A stretch of 64,000 nucleotides of DNA from GM7GCV1 sp965222065. GTDB taxonomy: Bacteria; Pseudomonadota; Gammaproteobacteria; Pseudomonadales; GM7GCV1. The notes under the pieces were generated by a model that did not search any database, was not told where the DNA came from, and was given only the letters and a program-made list of their open reading frames with translations. The translations under genes were made by a program, and so were the position numbers. Location: NCBI GenBank assembly GCA_965222065.1, contig OZ244933.1, positions 62,001-126,000 on the forward strand, in the 5' to 3' direction. Below are positions 1 to 8,041 of the stretch, piece after piece; positions within the stretch are counted from its first letter, which is position 1, and each line of letters starts with the position of its first letter.

Positions 1-1443
1 ATAATGCGTGCTATTCATGAAAGCCTCATTACGTTAAATCCCGAAACACTTGATCCAGAGCCCGGCATAGCTGAAAGCTGGGAGATCAGTGATGATGGTA
101 AGGTTTATACATTCACAATTCGTTCTGATGGTCGCTGGTCGAACGGTGATCCAATTACAGTTGATGATGTTTACTGGAGTTTTTCCCGATACCTCAATCC
201 GGCGCTGGGTAACCCCTGGTCGTACATGCTTTTCCCGGTTGTCAATGCAGAAAGGTATGTAAGTGGCGAAATCGATGACTTCTCGCAGGTTGGTTTCGAG
301 GTTGTAGATGAGAATACATTCCAAATTGAGCTAAGAAACCCCACACCCTATTTTTTACAGCTAATTGCCCATTCCTCTTCAGCCATTGTTCCCAGAAAGG
401 TTATTGAACAATACGGTAGTCCGACAGCGCGCTATTCCCAGTGGACAAGAGCAGGAAACATGGTTGGGGCCGGGCCGTTTATTCTTGAAAGGTGGGATAT
501 TAGCCAGCCAATCGTGGTTAAAAGAAACCCCCATTACTGGGGGGCGGATCGTATTAAATTAAATGAGATATGGTTTCACCCTATCGAAAATGGTGCCACG
601 GAAGAGCGATTATTCCGTGCGGGCCAGCTCCACATTACAGGTGGGATCCCCACGGATAAAATACCGGTATACGAGGACAGTGGCTCTCCGGCATTTCACT
701 CCCAAGCCTATTTGGGTACCTACTATTACAAGGTAAACACTACCCGCCCGCCCTTTGATAACGTCAAGGTACGTCGTGCTCTGGCCATGAGCATTGACCG
801 CGAAGCCATTACTGAACGTGTTCTCCAGCGAACAGGAACGCCTGCATACGCCTTTGTCCCCCCGGGGACACTGGGCTACCAGCCTCCTAAAACATTCGAC
901 TACGATCCTGAAAAAGCCCGACAGTTGCTCGCCGAAGCGGGCTACCCAAATGGAGAGGGGTTCAGGGAGTTTGAGTTGATGTACAACACTTCAGAAGGCC
1001 ACAGGCGTATTGCTGTGGCGATACAACAAATGTGGAACAAGGAGCTGAATCTGGATGTCACACTCGCGAACCAGGAATGGAAAGTGTTCCTGGACACGAT
1101 GGATAATCTCGACTTTGATATTGCCAGGGCCGGCTGGATAGGGGATTACGTAGATCCGCTAACCTTTCTGGATCTTTCAACCTCTGCAAATGGCAATAAC
1201 AACACAGGTTTTGCCGACCCGGTTTTTGATGAAATGATCTACGAATATGTGCCTGCAGCGCCTACTGAAGAAGAACGACTTGAGCGTTTTTATGAGGCGG
1301 AAGAATATTTGATGCAGCGCATGCCTATTATTCCGCTTTATACCTATGAATCCAAGTATTTGATGGACCCTTCGGTAAAAGGCGTCTACCCAAATATCAG
1401 AAAGCTCATTAATTATCGGTACGTCTATCTGGAGGCCCAGTAA
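1..1443 (+). CDS. oppA: Oligopeptide ABC transporter substrate-binding protein, 5' partial
   Basis: Periplasmic peptide-binding protein of the SBP_bac_5 (OppA/DppA) family, which captures peptides for the permease encoded next. The visible 480 residues begin directly in the conserved N-terminal lobe (ESLITLNPETLDPEPGIAES, then YTFTIRSDGRWSNGDP), so the signal peptide and roughly the first 60 residues lie before the window; the first ATG at base 4 is probably internal. The family pattern continues with VRRALAMSIDRE and the C-terminal RMPIIPLYTY segment. The stop codon abuts the GTG of the permease gene, so the two are co-transcribed. Ligand specificity cannot be read from sequence; family assignment is firm. 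Confidence 0.93.
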   Translation: MMRAIHESLITLNPETLDPEPGIAESWEISDDGKVYTFTIRSDGRWSNGDPITVDDVYWSFSRYLNPALGNPWSYMLFPVVNAERYVSGEIDDFSQVGFEVVDENTFQIELRNPTPYFLQLIAHSSSAIVPRKVIEQYGSPTARYSQWTRAGNMVGAGPFILERWDISQPIVVKRNPHYWGADRIKLNEIWFHPIENGATEERLFRAGQLHITGGIPTDKIPVYEDSGSPAFHSQAYLGTYYYKVNTTRPPFDNVKVRRALAMSIDREAITERVLQRTGTPAYAFVPPGTLGYQPPKTFDYDPEKARQLLAEAGYPNGEGFREFELMYNTSEGHRRIAVAIQQMWNKELNLDVTLANQEWKVFLDTMDNLDFDIARAGWIGDYVDPLTFLDLSTSANGNNNTGFADPVFDEMIYEYVPAAPTEEERLERFYEAEEYLMQRMPIIPLYTYESKYLMDPSVKGVYPNIRKLINYRYVYLEAQ

Positions 1444-2385
1444 GTGTTCAGGTTTATTGTTGGACGCCTTTTACAGGCGATACCGGTACTGTTTGCTGTT
1501 GTCACCATTACTTTTTTTCTCGTCAGGGCAGCACCGGGGGGGCCGTTTGATGATGAAAAAGCCGTTGTGCCGGAAGTCAGGGCTGCACTAGAGGCCCAGT
1601 ATCAGCTGGATCAACCGCTCCACAAGCAATATTTTTCATACCTCGGCGACCTCTTGCGAGGGGATCTTGGCCCTTCATTTAAATATCCTGGAAGGTCCGT
1701 TAACGAAATCATCGCTGCCGGGTTTCCGGTAACAGCCGAACTGGGGATTTACGCCATTTTAGTGGCGATCATGATTGGTGGTGCCGCCGGGGTGACAGCC
1801 GCCCTTAGGCCCAACACGCTTCAGGATTACTTGCCCATGTCCGCGGCGATGATTGGTATATGTATGCCTGCTTTTCTTCTGGGGCCATTACTCCTGCTGG
1901 TTTTTGGGGTGAAGCTGGAGTGGCTGCCAGTTTCCGGATGGGGCCAACTTCCTGGCGACAAGCTATTACCAAGCCTGACACTGGGTGCCGCTTATGCCGC
2001 ATATATCGCACGACTCAGTCGGGGAGGCATGCTGGATGTCATGTCACAGGACTATATTCGTACCGCGAGGGCAAAAGGGCTTCCAGAACACGTCGTTGTT
2101 GCCAAACATGGATTGAGAGCCGGATTTATTCCTGTTGTTGCCTTCTTGGGGCCCGCCTTTGCAGGCATTCTGTCGGGTTCATTTGTCATTGAAACTGTTT
2201 TCCAGATTCATGGCCTGGGCCGTTTTTATGTGCAGGCTGCCTTTAACCGGGACTACACCCTGATTATGGGATGTACGCTCTTTTTATCCGTTCTGATTAT
2301 TCTGTTTAACCTTCTCTCAGATATTGTCGCTGCATGGATGAATCCGCGTTTGCGTGCGCAAATTGGTGGGGGGCAGAAAAAATGA
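1444..2385 (+). CDS. oppB: Oligopeptide ABC transporter permease OppB
   Basis: Inner-membrane permease of the OppB/DppB family (313 aa, normal length). It starts with GTG immediately after the oppA stop. The N-terminal membrane segment (FIVGRLLQAIPVLFAVVTIT) is typical, followed by the periplasmic loop (DQPLHKQYFSYLGDLLRGDLG), further membrane segments and the cytoplasmic EAA-type coupling loop (DYIRTARAKGL near residue 201) that contacts the ATPase. Its stop overlaps the start of oppC (ATGA), indicating translational coupling. With OppC it should form the peptide channel. Confidence 0.95.
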   Translation: MFRFIVGRLLQAIPVLFAVVTITFFLVRAAPGGPFDDEKAVVPEVRAALEAQYQLDQPLHKQYFSYLGDLLRGDLGPSFKYPGRSVNEIIAAGFPVTAELGIYAILVAIMIGGAAGVTAALRPNTLQDYLPMSAAMIGICMPAFLLGPLLLLVFGVKLEWLPVSGWGQLPGDKLLPSLTLGAAYAAYIARLSRGGMLDVMSQDYIRTARAKGLPEHVVVAKHGLRAGFIPVVAFLGPAFAGILSGSFVIETVFQIHGLGRFYVQAAFNRDYTLIMGCTLFLSVLIILFNLLSDIVAAWMNPRLRAQIGGGQKK

Positions 2386-3263
2386 ATCAGACCCTGACCC
2401 TGGAAAAATATGAGAAGGGCACTTCGCTATGGGCTGATGCCTGGGTACGCCTTAAAAAGAACCACCTGGCCATTACCGGCCTGGTATTCCTGATTGTGTT
2501 GGCGCTTTTGTGTCTGTTTGCTCCCTTGTTAACACCTTACGGTTACGAGGAGCAGAATATTGCGCTGGGGGCCAGTGGGCCCTCCCTGCAGCATTGGTTG
2601 GGCACGGATACCTTTGGCCGGGATCTGCTCACACGTATTCTTTATGGCGGTCGAGTCTCCCTAACGGTAGGCCTGGTGGCCACGGCGGTGTCACTGGTGA
2701 TTGGCGTGACCTATGGTGCGATTGCCGGTTATGTCGGCGGGCGGGTAGACGCCGTGATGATGCGTTTTGTCGATATCGTCTATGCGTTACCTTTTATGAT
2801 TTTTGTGATTCTCTTAATGGTTGTTTTTGGACGCAATCTGATCTTGCTGTTTCTTGCCATTGGTGCCGTCGAGTGGCTGACCATGGCCCGGATTGTTCGA
2901 GGCCAGGTTCAATCCTTGCGCCAGCAGGAGTTTGTCGAAGCCGCCATTGCCATGGGGCTGTCCAACTGGACCATTATCCGCAAACATCTGATTCCCAATT
3001 CACTGGGGCCAGTGATTGTCTATACGACCCTAACGATCCCTAGCGTCATGTTGTTTGAAGCGTTTTTGAGCTTTCTCGGGCTGGGTATCCAGCCACCACA
3101 ATCCTCCTGGGGCGTACTGATCAGCTACGGAGTGGAGACCATGGAAGAATACCCCTGGCTGCTTATTTTCCCCGGACTGGTGTTATCCATGACACTGTTT
3201 GCCCTGAATTTCCTGGGTGACGGTTTGCGCGACGCGCTGGATGTTCGTTCCTCAAAAGATTAA
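2382..3263 (+). CDS. oppC: Oligopeptide ABC transporter permease OppC
   Basis: Second permease subunit (293 aa). The ATG at 2382 was chosen over an in-frame codon 48 bases upstream because it overlaps the oppB stop and gives the usual OppC N-terminus (cytosolic stretch, then a first membrane segment around residues 30-50). The motif HWLGTDTFGRDLLTRILYG is the DppC/OppC family signature, and the EAA-type loop is at QEFVEAAIAMGLS. The C-terminal FLSFLGLGIQPPQSSWG is also typical. A gap of 21 bases leads to the ATPase gene. Confidence 0.95.
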   Translation: MNQTLTLEKYEKGTSLWADAWVRLKKNHLAITGLVFLIVLALLCLFAPLLTPYGYEEQNIALGASGPSLQHWLGTDTFGRDLLTRILYGGRVSLTVGLVATAVSLVIGVTYGAIAGYVGGRVDAVMMRFVDIVYALPFMIFVILLMVVFGRNLILLFLAIGAVEWLTMARIVRGQVQSLRQQEFVEAAIAMGLSNWTIIRKHLIPNSLGPVIVYTTLTIPSVMLFEAFLSFLGLGIQPPQSSWGVLISYGVETMEEYPWLLIFPGLVLSMTLFALNFLGDGLRDALDVRSSKD

Positions 3264-3284
3264 TGCCCAAGTGAGATAGATGAA

Positions 3285-4862
3285 ATGAGCTTGCTCGATG
3301 TAAATAATCTCTCAGTGTATTTTCATACCCGCGACGGTGTGGTCAAGGCTGTTGAGGACGTCAGTTTCTCGGTAGACCAGGGTGAAACCCTGGCAATCGT
3401 CGGGGAGTCGGGATCGGGCAAGTCGGTTGCCTGTTACTCGTTGCTGGGGTTGATACCCATGCCACCGGGCAAGATCGAATCCGGTACTGCCTTGTTTGAG
3501 GGGCGTGATCTCCTGAGCGCTTCCATGGATGAGCTGCGTGCGATTCGCGGGGACGATATCTGCATGGTATTCCAGGATCCCATGACCTGCCTTAATCCTT
3601 ACATGACCATTGGCAAGCAGCTGGTGGAGCCCCTGATTTACAAGCGTGGTTATAGTAAGGCCGATGCAAAAGAACGCGTGATTGAATTGCTGCACGAAGT
3701 CGGTATTCGCAATCCGGAATCCAATTTCGATGCCTGGCCACATGAGTTTTCCGGTGGCATGCGCCAGCGAGCCATGATTGCCATGGCCCTGATCTCGGAG
3801 CCCAAATTATTAATTGCCGATGAACCCACGACCGCATTGGATGTCACCATACAAAAGCAGATTCTTGAGCTGGTCGTAAATTTGCAGAAACGTCGCAATA
3901 TCGGCGTGATTTTTATCAGTCATGATCTGGCTGTAGTCCGCTCACTGGCCGACAAGGTCGTGGTGATGGAGTCCGGAAAAATTGTCGAGCACGGAAAAAC
4001 CACGGACATCTTTGATCATCCGGCCCATGCCTATACCCGTAAATTACTTGCTGCGATTCCCAAGGGTGCCAAGACGGTGCCAGGCAGGGCCGAAGAGGAG
4101 CTTTTGCTCGATGTCGCTGAGCTGACCACGACCTTCCATGATCGAAGCACACACCAGCCATTTAAGGCCGTGGACTCGGTCAGTTTCACCATGAAGAAAG
4201 GAGAAATACTCGGCCTGGTAGGGGAGTCAGGCTCCGGCAAGTCGACCCTTGGGCGAAGTATTCTCAATCTAGTGCAGCCCGCATCCGGGTCTGTGCTATA
4301 CCGTGGTCAGCAACTGGTTGGTATGTCCCCCAGGGAGATGCGGCCATTGCGCAAGCACATGCAAATGATTTTCCAGGATCCCTATTCCTCCCTGAATCCG
4401 CGCATGACTATTTTTGATACGCTGGCTGAACCCTTGAAGTTGCAGGGTGTAAAAAGCCGGTCTGAGATTATCGATACGGTCTTTGAGATTATGGATGACG
4501 TGGGACTCAAGCGATCCTATGTTCGCAAATACCCCCATGAATTCTCCGGCGGGCAAAGGCAGCGTATTGCCATTGGACGAGCGATCGCCACCCGGCCGGA
4601 ATTTATCGTGGCGGATGAGCCCGTATCGGCGCTTGATGTCACTATCCAGAAACAGATACTGGATCTGTTGCTTGTCCTGGTAGAAAAGCATGACCTGAGC
4701 ATGCTGTTTATCTCTCACGATCTCGCGGTAGTGCGAGCGATATGCGATCGCGTGCTGGTGATGAATTCCGGAAAAATACTGGAAGAAGGGGAGACCGAAG
4801 CACTCTGGGCTTCACCCCGGGACGCCTACACCAAAACCCTGTTGTCGGCCTCACACCTTTAG
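3285..4862 (+). CDS. Fused OppD-OppF type ABC transporter ATPase
   Basis: ATPase subunit (525 aa) containing two complete ABC cassettes in one chain, equivalent to OppD plus OppF and similar in size to YejF. First cassette: Walker A GESGSGKS, signature SGGMRQR, Walker B LLIADEPT and switch His in ISHDL. Second cassette, from about residue 270: GESGSGKST, SGGQRQR, FIVADEPV and ISHDL. Both sites look catalytically intact. It is last in the operon and would energise OppB/OppC. A weak 5-bp inverted repeat follows without a T-run, so no clear terminator is seen before the convergent cyclase gene. Confidence 0.94.
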   Translation: MSLLDVNNLSVYFHTRDGVVKAVEDVSFSVDQGETLAIVGESGSGKSVACYSLLGLIPMPPGKIESGTALFEGRDLLSASMDELRAIRGDDICMVFQDPMTCLNPYMTIGKQLVEPLIYKRGYSKADAKERVIELLHEVGIRNPESNFDAWPHEFSGGMRQRAMIAMALISEPKLLIADEPTTALDVTIQKQILELVVNLQKRRNIGVIFISHDLAVVRSLADKVVVMESGKIVEHGKTTDIFDHPAHAYTRKLLAAIPKGAKTVPGRAEEELLLDVAELTTTFHDRSTHQPFKAVDSVSFTMKKGEILGLVGESGSGKSTLGRSILNLVQPASGSVLYRGQQLVGMSPREMRPLRKHMQMIFQDPYSSLNPRMTIFDTLAEPLKLQGVKSRSEIIDTVFEIMDDVGLKRSYVRKYPHEFSGGQRQRIAIGRAIATRPEFIVADEPVSALDVTIQKQILDLLLVLVEKHDLSMLFISHDLAVVRAICDRVLVMNSGKILEEGETEALWASPRDAYTKTLLSASHL

Positions 4863-4881
4863 CCAGGGACTCAGGCCCTGA

Positions 4882-6282
4882 TTAGTTGTCCTGAAACTTT
4901 TTGACCTTGTTGGCGGCCTCGACCAGTGCCTCGTAGGCTTTTTTCTGGTTGTAATTGGGCATGGCGTCCAGGTCCAGGTATAACGAAAAGCCATCAATAT
5001 TCAGATTGGAATAGCGTCGCTCCTGGCTGGCAGCATTGCGCTTGCCCAGAACCTGAAACACAGAAACCGGCTCGCTGAATCCTTTCACGCTGATTTCGCC
5101 CACGCTCTCGGTTAAAAACTTGTCCCCGATCAGCAAATTGGTGGCCGAAGAGATATAGATGCTATCTACCTTCGCGTTGGATTCCAGGCGGCTGGCCAGG
5201 TTCACTTCAGCGCCCAGTGCGGTGTAATCCAGCCGATTGTTGGAGCCAAAGTTACCCACCGTGGTAAACCCGCTATTGATCCCCATACGAATATGCAAAT
5301 CGGCATCTATACCGCGCTCACGCCATTTTGCGCGCAACTTGGGCATGCGTCGCTGCATCTCCAGTGCCATGGCCACACATTGCACTGCGTCTTCCTTGGT
5401 GCCTTTTGATTGCGGATCACCAAAGAACGCCATCATGCCGTCGCCCATAAACTTGTCGATAGTGGCGCCATACTCAATGGCGACGGTAGACATCTCGTTC
5501 ACGTAGCTGTTCAGGACAAAGTTGAGGTCTTTGGGGTCCATGTTTTCCGACATCTTGGTGAAACCCACCAGATCTGAAAAGAAAATAGTCAAACGCTTGC
5601 GCACGGTGCCCGGCTGAATATCCCGTGGGCGAGAAAGCTTTTTGCGCAGGCTGGGCGACATGTATTTGGATACCTGGTACAACTGGAACTTCAGTTCCAC
5701 ATGCTTGCGTTCCAGTTCAGCGTATTCGTCCTTTGTTTTGGTAATTTTCTGCGCGTGTTGATGTAGAAAAAGCACGGCGTAAGCCACCATCAGTCCTGAA
5801 CAGACCATGGCCGGCAAGTTGTACTCCCAGCGTATGATTTCCGGCAGGCTATAGATAGGCGACAAGTACCAGGTGCCCGCCGCACCGATTGCGGCAAAAA
5901 TAATGGCGGTGCTTAAAGAGCGGAATCGAGTGGTAATCGTGGCGCAGATAACCAGGAACCCGAAAGACTCAATGCCATAAACCACTGATTGCGTAAGCCA
6001 GCTTACGACACCCAGGGCCAGCCCATCCGCACATAGAATAATGCTGCGAGTCAGACCACTGGCAATAAACGGAGAAAAGGTGACGACCAGCGCGATTAGC
6101 AGATAGGTCACCAGAGCTGTCATTAACAGCTGTGCAGACAGCGCTGAGCTCTCTTGCACAAAAACAAGAGGAAGCGCGATATAGGACGTTAGCAGAAAGC
6201 GGGCGAGCTTGAGTCTGTACTCAAATTTTTGGGGCTGTGACTCGGCTACTTCCTCTAGGGAATCTTTTAGTTGTTCAACCAT
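4882..6282 (-). CDS. Membrane class III adenylate/guanylate cyclase
   Basis: Nucleotide cyclase (466 aa) with five or six N-terminal membrane segments (about residues 28-175), a short coiled linker and a catalytic domain from about residue 228. FFSDLVGFT and KFMGDGMMAFFGDP carry the two metal-binding aspartates and the adenine-selecting lysine position, and LDYTALGAEVNLASRLE carries the transition-state residues, so it should be active, probably forming cAMP. Size and topology resemble Pseudomonas CyaB, but this is not established. About 40 residues follow the catalytic core. It converges on the oligopeptide operon and is monocistronic. The membrane part may be a sensor; its signal is unknown. 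Confidence 0.87.
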   Translation of the reverse strand: MVEQLKDSLEEVAESQPQKFEYRLKLARFLLTSYIALPLVFVQESSALSAQLLMTALVTYLLIALVVTFSPFIASGLTRSIILCADGLALGVVSWLTQSVVYGIESFGFLVICATITTRFRSLSTAIIFAAIGAAGTWYLSPIYSLPEIIRWEYNLPAMVCSGLMVAYAVLFLHQHAQKITKTKDEYAELERKHVELKFQLYQVSKYMSPSLRKKLSRPRDIQPGTVRKRLTIFFSDLVGFTKMSENMDPKDLNFVLNSYVNEMSTVAIEYGATIDKFMGDGMMAFFGDPQSKGTKEDAVQCVAMALEMQRRMPKLRAKWRERGIDADLHIRMGINSGFTTVGNFGSNNRLDYTALGAEVNLASRLESNAKVDSIYISSATNLLIGDKFLTESVGEISVKGFSEPVSVFQVLGKRNAASQERRYSNLNIDGFSLYLDLDAMPNYNQKKAYEALVEAANKVKKFQDN

Positions 6283-6501
6283 TTTTTATATGGAAAGCAG
6301 CTAAAAGCTACTGCCCCGTTTATTGTCATCAACAGTGGAGTTGTGTAGAGTGTGCGCCCTCCTTATCGGTGGGTCAATTCCCTTGGCACACCAACGTAGA
6401 GTCAAGTCAATATTCGCTAGCTGGGTCACACTATTTTTAGCGGTTTTTGAATGGGAGTATTTCATCCCATACAAGTTTGGCTTTACAAACAATTTGAACA
6501 T

Positions 6502-6591
6502 GGTGAGGTGTCCGAGTGGCTGAAGGAGCACGCCTGGAAAGTGTGTAACGGTTTATCCCGTTCGAGGGTTCGAATCCCTCCCTCACCGCCA
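6502..6591 (+). tRNA. tRNA-Ser(GGA)
   Basis: A 90-nt class II tRNA with the 7-bp acceptor stem GGTGAGG/CCTCACC, anticodon GGA in loop CTGGAAA, long variable arm, T-loop TTCGAAT, discriminator G and encoded CCA. It reads UCC/UCU serine codons. A perfect palindromic terminator follows immediately, and then a second, interrupted copy of its 3' end (element A). Confidence 0.96.
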
Positions 6592-6629
6592 TAAATAAAA
6601 AGCCCCGCAGCGCGGGGCTTTTTATTTAT
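6591..6629 (+). terminator. Rho-independent terminator of tRNA-Ser
   Basis: Perfect stem: 18 bases beginning ATAAATAAAAA-GCCCCGC, loop AGC, then the exact reverse complement ending in a T-rich tract. Because the A/T arms are symmetrical it could work in both directions. Confidence 0.92.
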
Positions 6630-6645
6630 GTGGCTTGGTCAGGGC

Positions 6646-6762
6646 TCGAACCCGAGCAGAGGGTTCGACAAAATGCACTGCATTTTGGGCAACGGCTTTG
6701 CCGTTGGGCCGAAGGCCCGAAAATCGTTTCAAACGATTTGAGCCAATCCCTCCCTCACCGCC
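6646..6762 (+). repeat. Multi-hairpin element A interrupting a tRNA-Ser T-loop copy
   Basis: A chain of hairpins lies inside a partial copy of the adjacent tRNA-Ser 3' end. In order: TCGAACCC (6646) pairs with GGGTTCGA (6661), the latter being the tRNA T-arm; CAAAATGC/GCATTTTG (6669-6687); CAACGGC/GCCGTTG (6690-6706); GGCC/GGCC (6707-6717); AAATCGTT/AACGATTT (6721-6739). Loops of the inner hairpins are 3 nt. The tRNA sequence then resumes at 6746-6762 (ATCCCTCCCTCACCGCC), identical to the real tRNA. A GC-rich segment and T-run resembling a decayed copy of the tRNA terminator follow to about 6800. The stretch 6690-6726 is identical to part of element B. Confidence 0.8.
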
Positions 6763-6804
6763 GCTGAATTATCTGCTTTTGCGGGCTTTTTTTATTTATA
6801 TAGA

Positions 6805-7011
6805 TCAGTCAGGCGAATACTCCAGAATATCCCCCGGCTGACAGTCGAGCTCAGCACAGATTTTTTCCAGAGTCTCAAAACGAACGCCTTTCACTTTGCC
6901 AGATCTCAGCAGCGACAGATTTTGTTCGGTTATACCAATAGCTTTGGCTAACTCCTTGGACTTCATTTTCTTGATGGCCAGTTGAACATCCAGACGAACA
7001 ATTATTGGCAT
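6805..7011 (-). CDS. XRE-family small DNA-binding regulator (YozG type)
   Basis: A 68-aa Cro/C1-type helix-turn-helix protein. The core runs from MKSKELAKAIGITEQNLSLL to GVRFETLEKICAELDCQPGD, the usual arrangement of such single-domain regulators. It lies nine bases downstream of a DUF2975 membrane-protein gene on the same strand; this pairing recurs in many bacteria and suggests the two act together, perhaps with the membrane protein controlling the regulator. Target and signal are unknown. The pair occupies the gap between two tRNA genes. Confidence 0.88.
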   Translation of the reverse strand: MPIIVRLDVQLAIKKMKSKELAKAIGITEQNLSLLRSGKVKGVRFETLEKICAELDCQPGDILEYSPD

Positions 7012-7020
7012 AACAGATTC

Positions 7021-7557
7021 CTATACGAAGGATTTGTTTTCTTTGGCCAGTTCGTGGCTGACAGACATCACCATGGCAATAACGCGCAGCAATGTGGCCG
7101 AAAAAAGTGCCAGAGCATGAGCGTGAGTTAAGGATATCGTCAAAACAGGTGACGCCGAGTCATACGACATGGCAACACTCATTAACGATTGAGAAACGAT
7201 CCAGACGATAACAAACCAGAGTGCTGCGGAAGAACACTTGCTATACAGCCTTACTATTGTTTCTGAAAAAAATTCACCCCGCGAATAGAGAGTAAACAGA
7301 TGCTTTAGATGCCAGAGGCCTTTAACAATAAAGAAACCTGGCAGAAAACTGATCAGAATCCCCAGAATCTGTTTATCAATACCTGGTGGCCAGGATTCAA
7401 AATAGTGCGTCTGTGAGCCAAAAGGCATCCCGTCCAGCCAAAGATGCACAGGTAGAAGCCAATGGTGAGCGAAATAGAAAGGAAGGCAAATAACCAGCAT
7501 TAGGCAAATAACGGAAAGAACTCTGCTTAGGGATGTAATCTTTTGGTAGCTGTACAT
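7021..7557 (-). CDS. DUF2975 membrane protein
   Basis: A 178-aa membrane protein with four predicted hydrophobic segments, matching the DUF2975 family (for example a helix before GVLSVICLMLVICLPF-type sequence, then ILISFLPGFFIVKGLWHL). The start at 7557 (MYSYQKITS) was preferred to one 108 bases upstream, because the extra N-terminus would add a stretch not typical of the family. It is probably translated with the following XRE regulator. Biochemical role is unknown. Confidence 0.78.
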   Translation of the reverse strand: MYSYQKITSLSRVLSVICLMLVICLPFYFAHHWLLPVHLWLDGMPFGSQTHYFESWPPGIDKQILGILISFLPGFFIVKGLWHLKHLFTLYSRGEFFSETIVRLYSKCSSAALWFVIVWIVSQSLMSVAMSYDSASPVLTISLTHAHALALFSATLLRVIAMVMSVSHELAKENKSFV

Positions 7558-7777
7558 GGCGAAAGTCTTCAATGAATCGATTAAAATTATCGTAAAACAA
7601 TAATAAATATATGTAAATAATTTATTTTTAGTGTCTGAAGCAGACTTTGCTATGATCCTGAGCACTATTTTTATGGGAACCCTGTTGAAAACTATGATTT
7701 CCCACTTTGATGCTTATTTACACGTTCCCATCTTTTAAAGATTTTGCATTTCGGTATAGTACCGCCCTCACAGCAAA

Positions 7778-7854
7778 GCGCCCGTAGCTCAGTTGGATAG
7801 AGCACCTGGCTTCGAACCAGGTGGTCGGGAGTTCGAATCTCTCCGGGCGTGCCA
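7778..7854 (+). tRNA. tRNA-Arg(TCG), integration target of the island
   Basis: A 77-nt tRNA with acceptor GCGCCCG pairing CGGGCGT, anticodon loop CTTCGAA (anticodon TCG), T-loop TTCGAAT and encoded CCA. Its last 14 bases are the left attachment core, repeated at 16861-16874. The original terminator of this gene now lies beyond the right end of the island, so the tRNA transcript currently reads into island DNA. The gene itself is intact. Confidence 0.96.
7841..7854 (+). other. attL core
   Basis: CTCCGGGCGTGCCA at the 3' end of tRNA-Arg is exactly repeated at 16861-16874. With one mismatch the repeat extends three bases further left. Confidence 0.9.
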
Positions 7855-7991
7855 GATACCTGTTTCAGGGCAACTTTTCTTGCTCCTGAACGCGTCAGAA
7901 ACACGATGTAACACATTGTTTTATAAGGAAAATAAAGCAATGTGACGCAAGAGAAAGCAATTTGCTTCGTGATTCGACACATTCCGCAATT

Positions 7992-8039
7992 GCGGGTAAC
8001 TTTGTGGGTAACTTGATCCCCAGAGACGGAGTTACCCGC
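7992..8039 (+). promoter_or_regulatory. Left arm-type integrase sites
   Basis: GCGGGTAAC at 7992 and GTGGGTAAC at 8004 are direct repeats 12 bases apart; an inverted copy, GTTACCCGC, lies at 8031, just before the integrase ATG. The same pair with the same 12-base spacing occurs at the right end (16779 and 16791). This is the expected arrangement for binding by the integrase N-terminal arm-binding domain. The inverted copy overlaps the integrase leader, so autoregulation is possible. Confidence 0.75.
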
Positions 8040-8041
8040 AA

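Noticed and set aside
4864..4880. Small inverted repeat between the ATPase and cyclase genes
   Set aside because: Five base pairs and no T-run; too weak to call a terminator.
6635..6841. Plus-strand frame across element A (68 codons)
   Set aside because: It is the translation of the hairpin chain and tRNA copy; a similar frame appears in element B. No ribosome site or domain.
7692..7982. 96-codon minus-strand frame
   Set aside because: Antisense to tRNA-Arg(TCG) and the left island arm.
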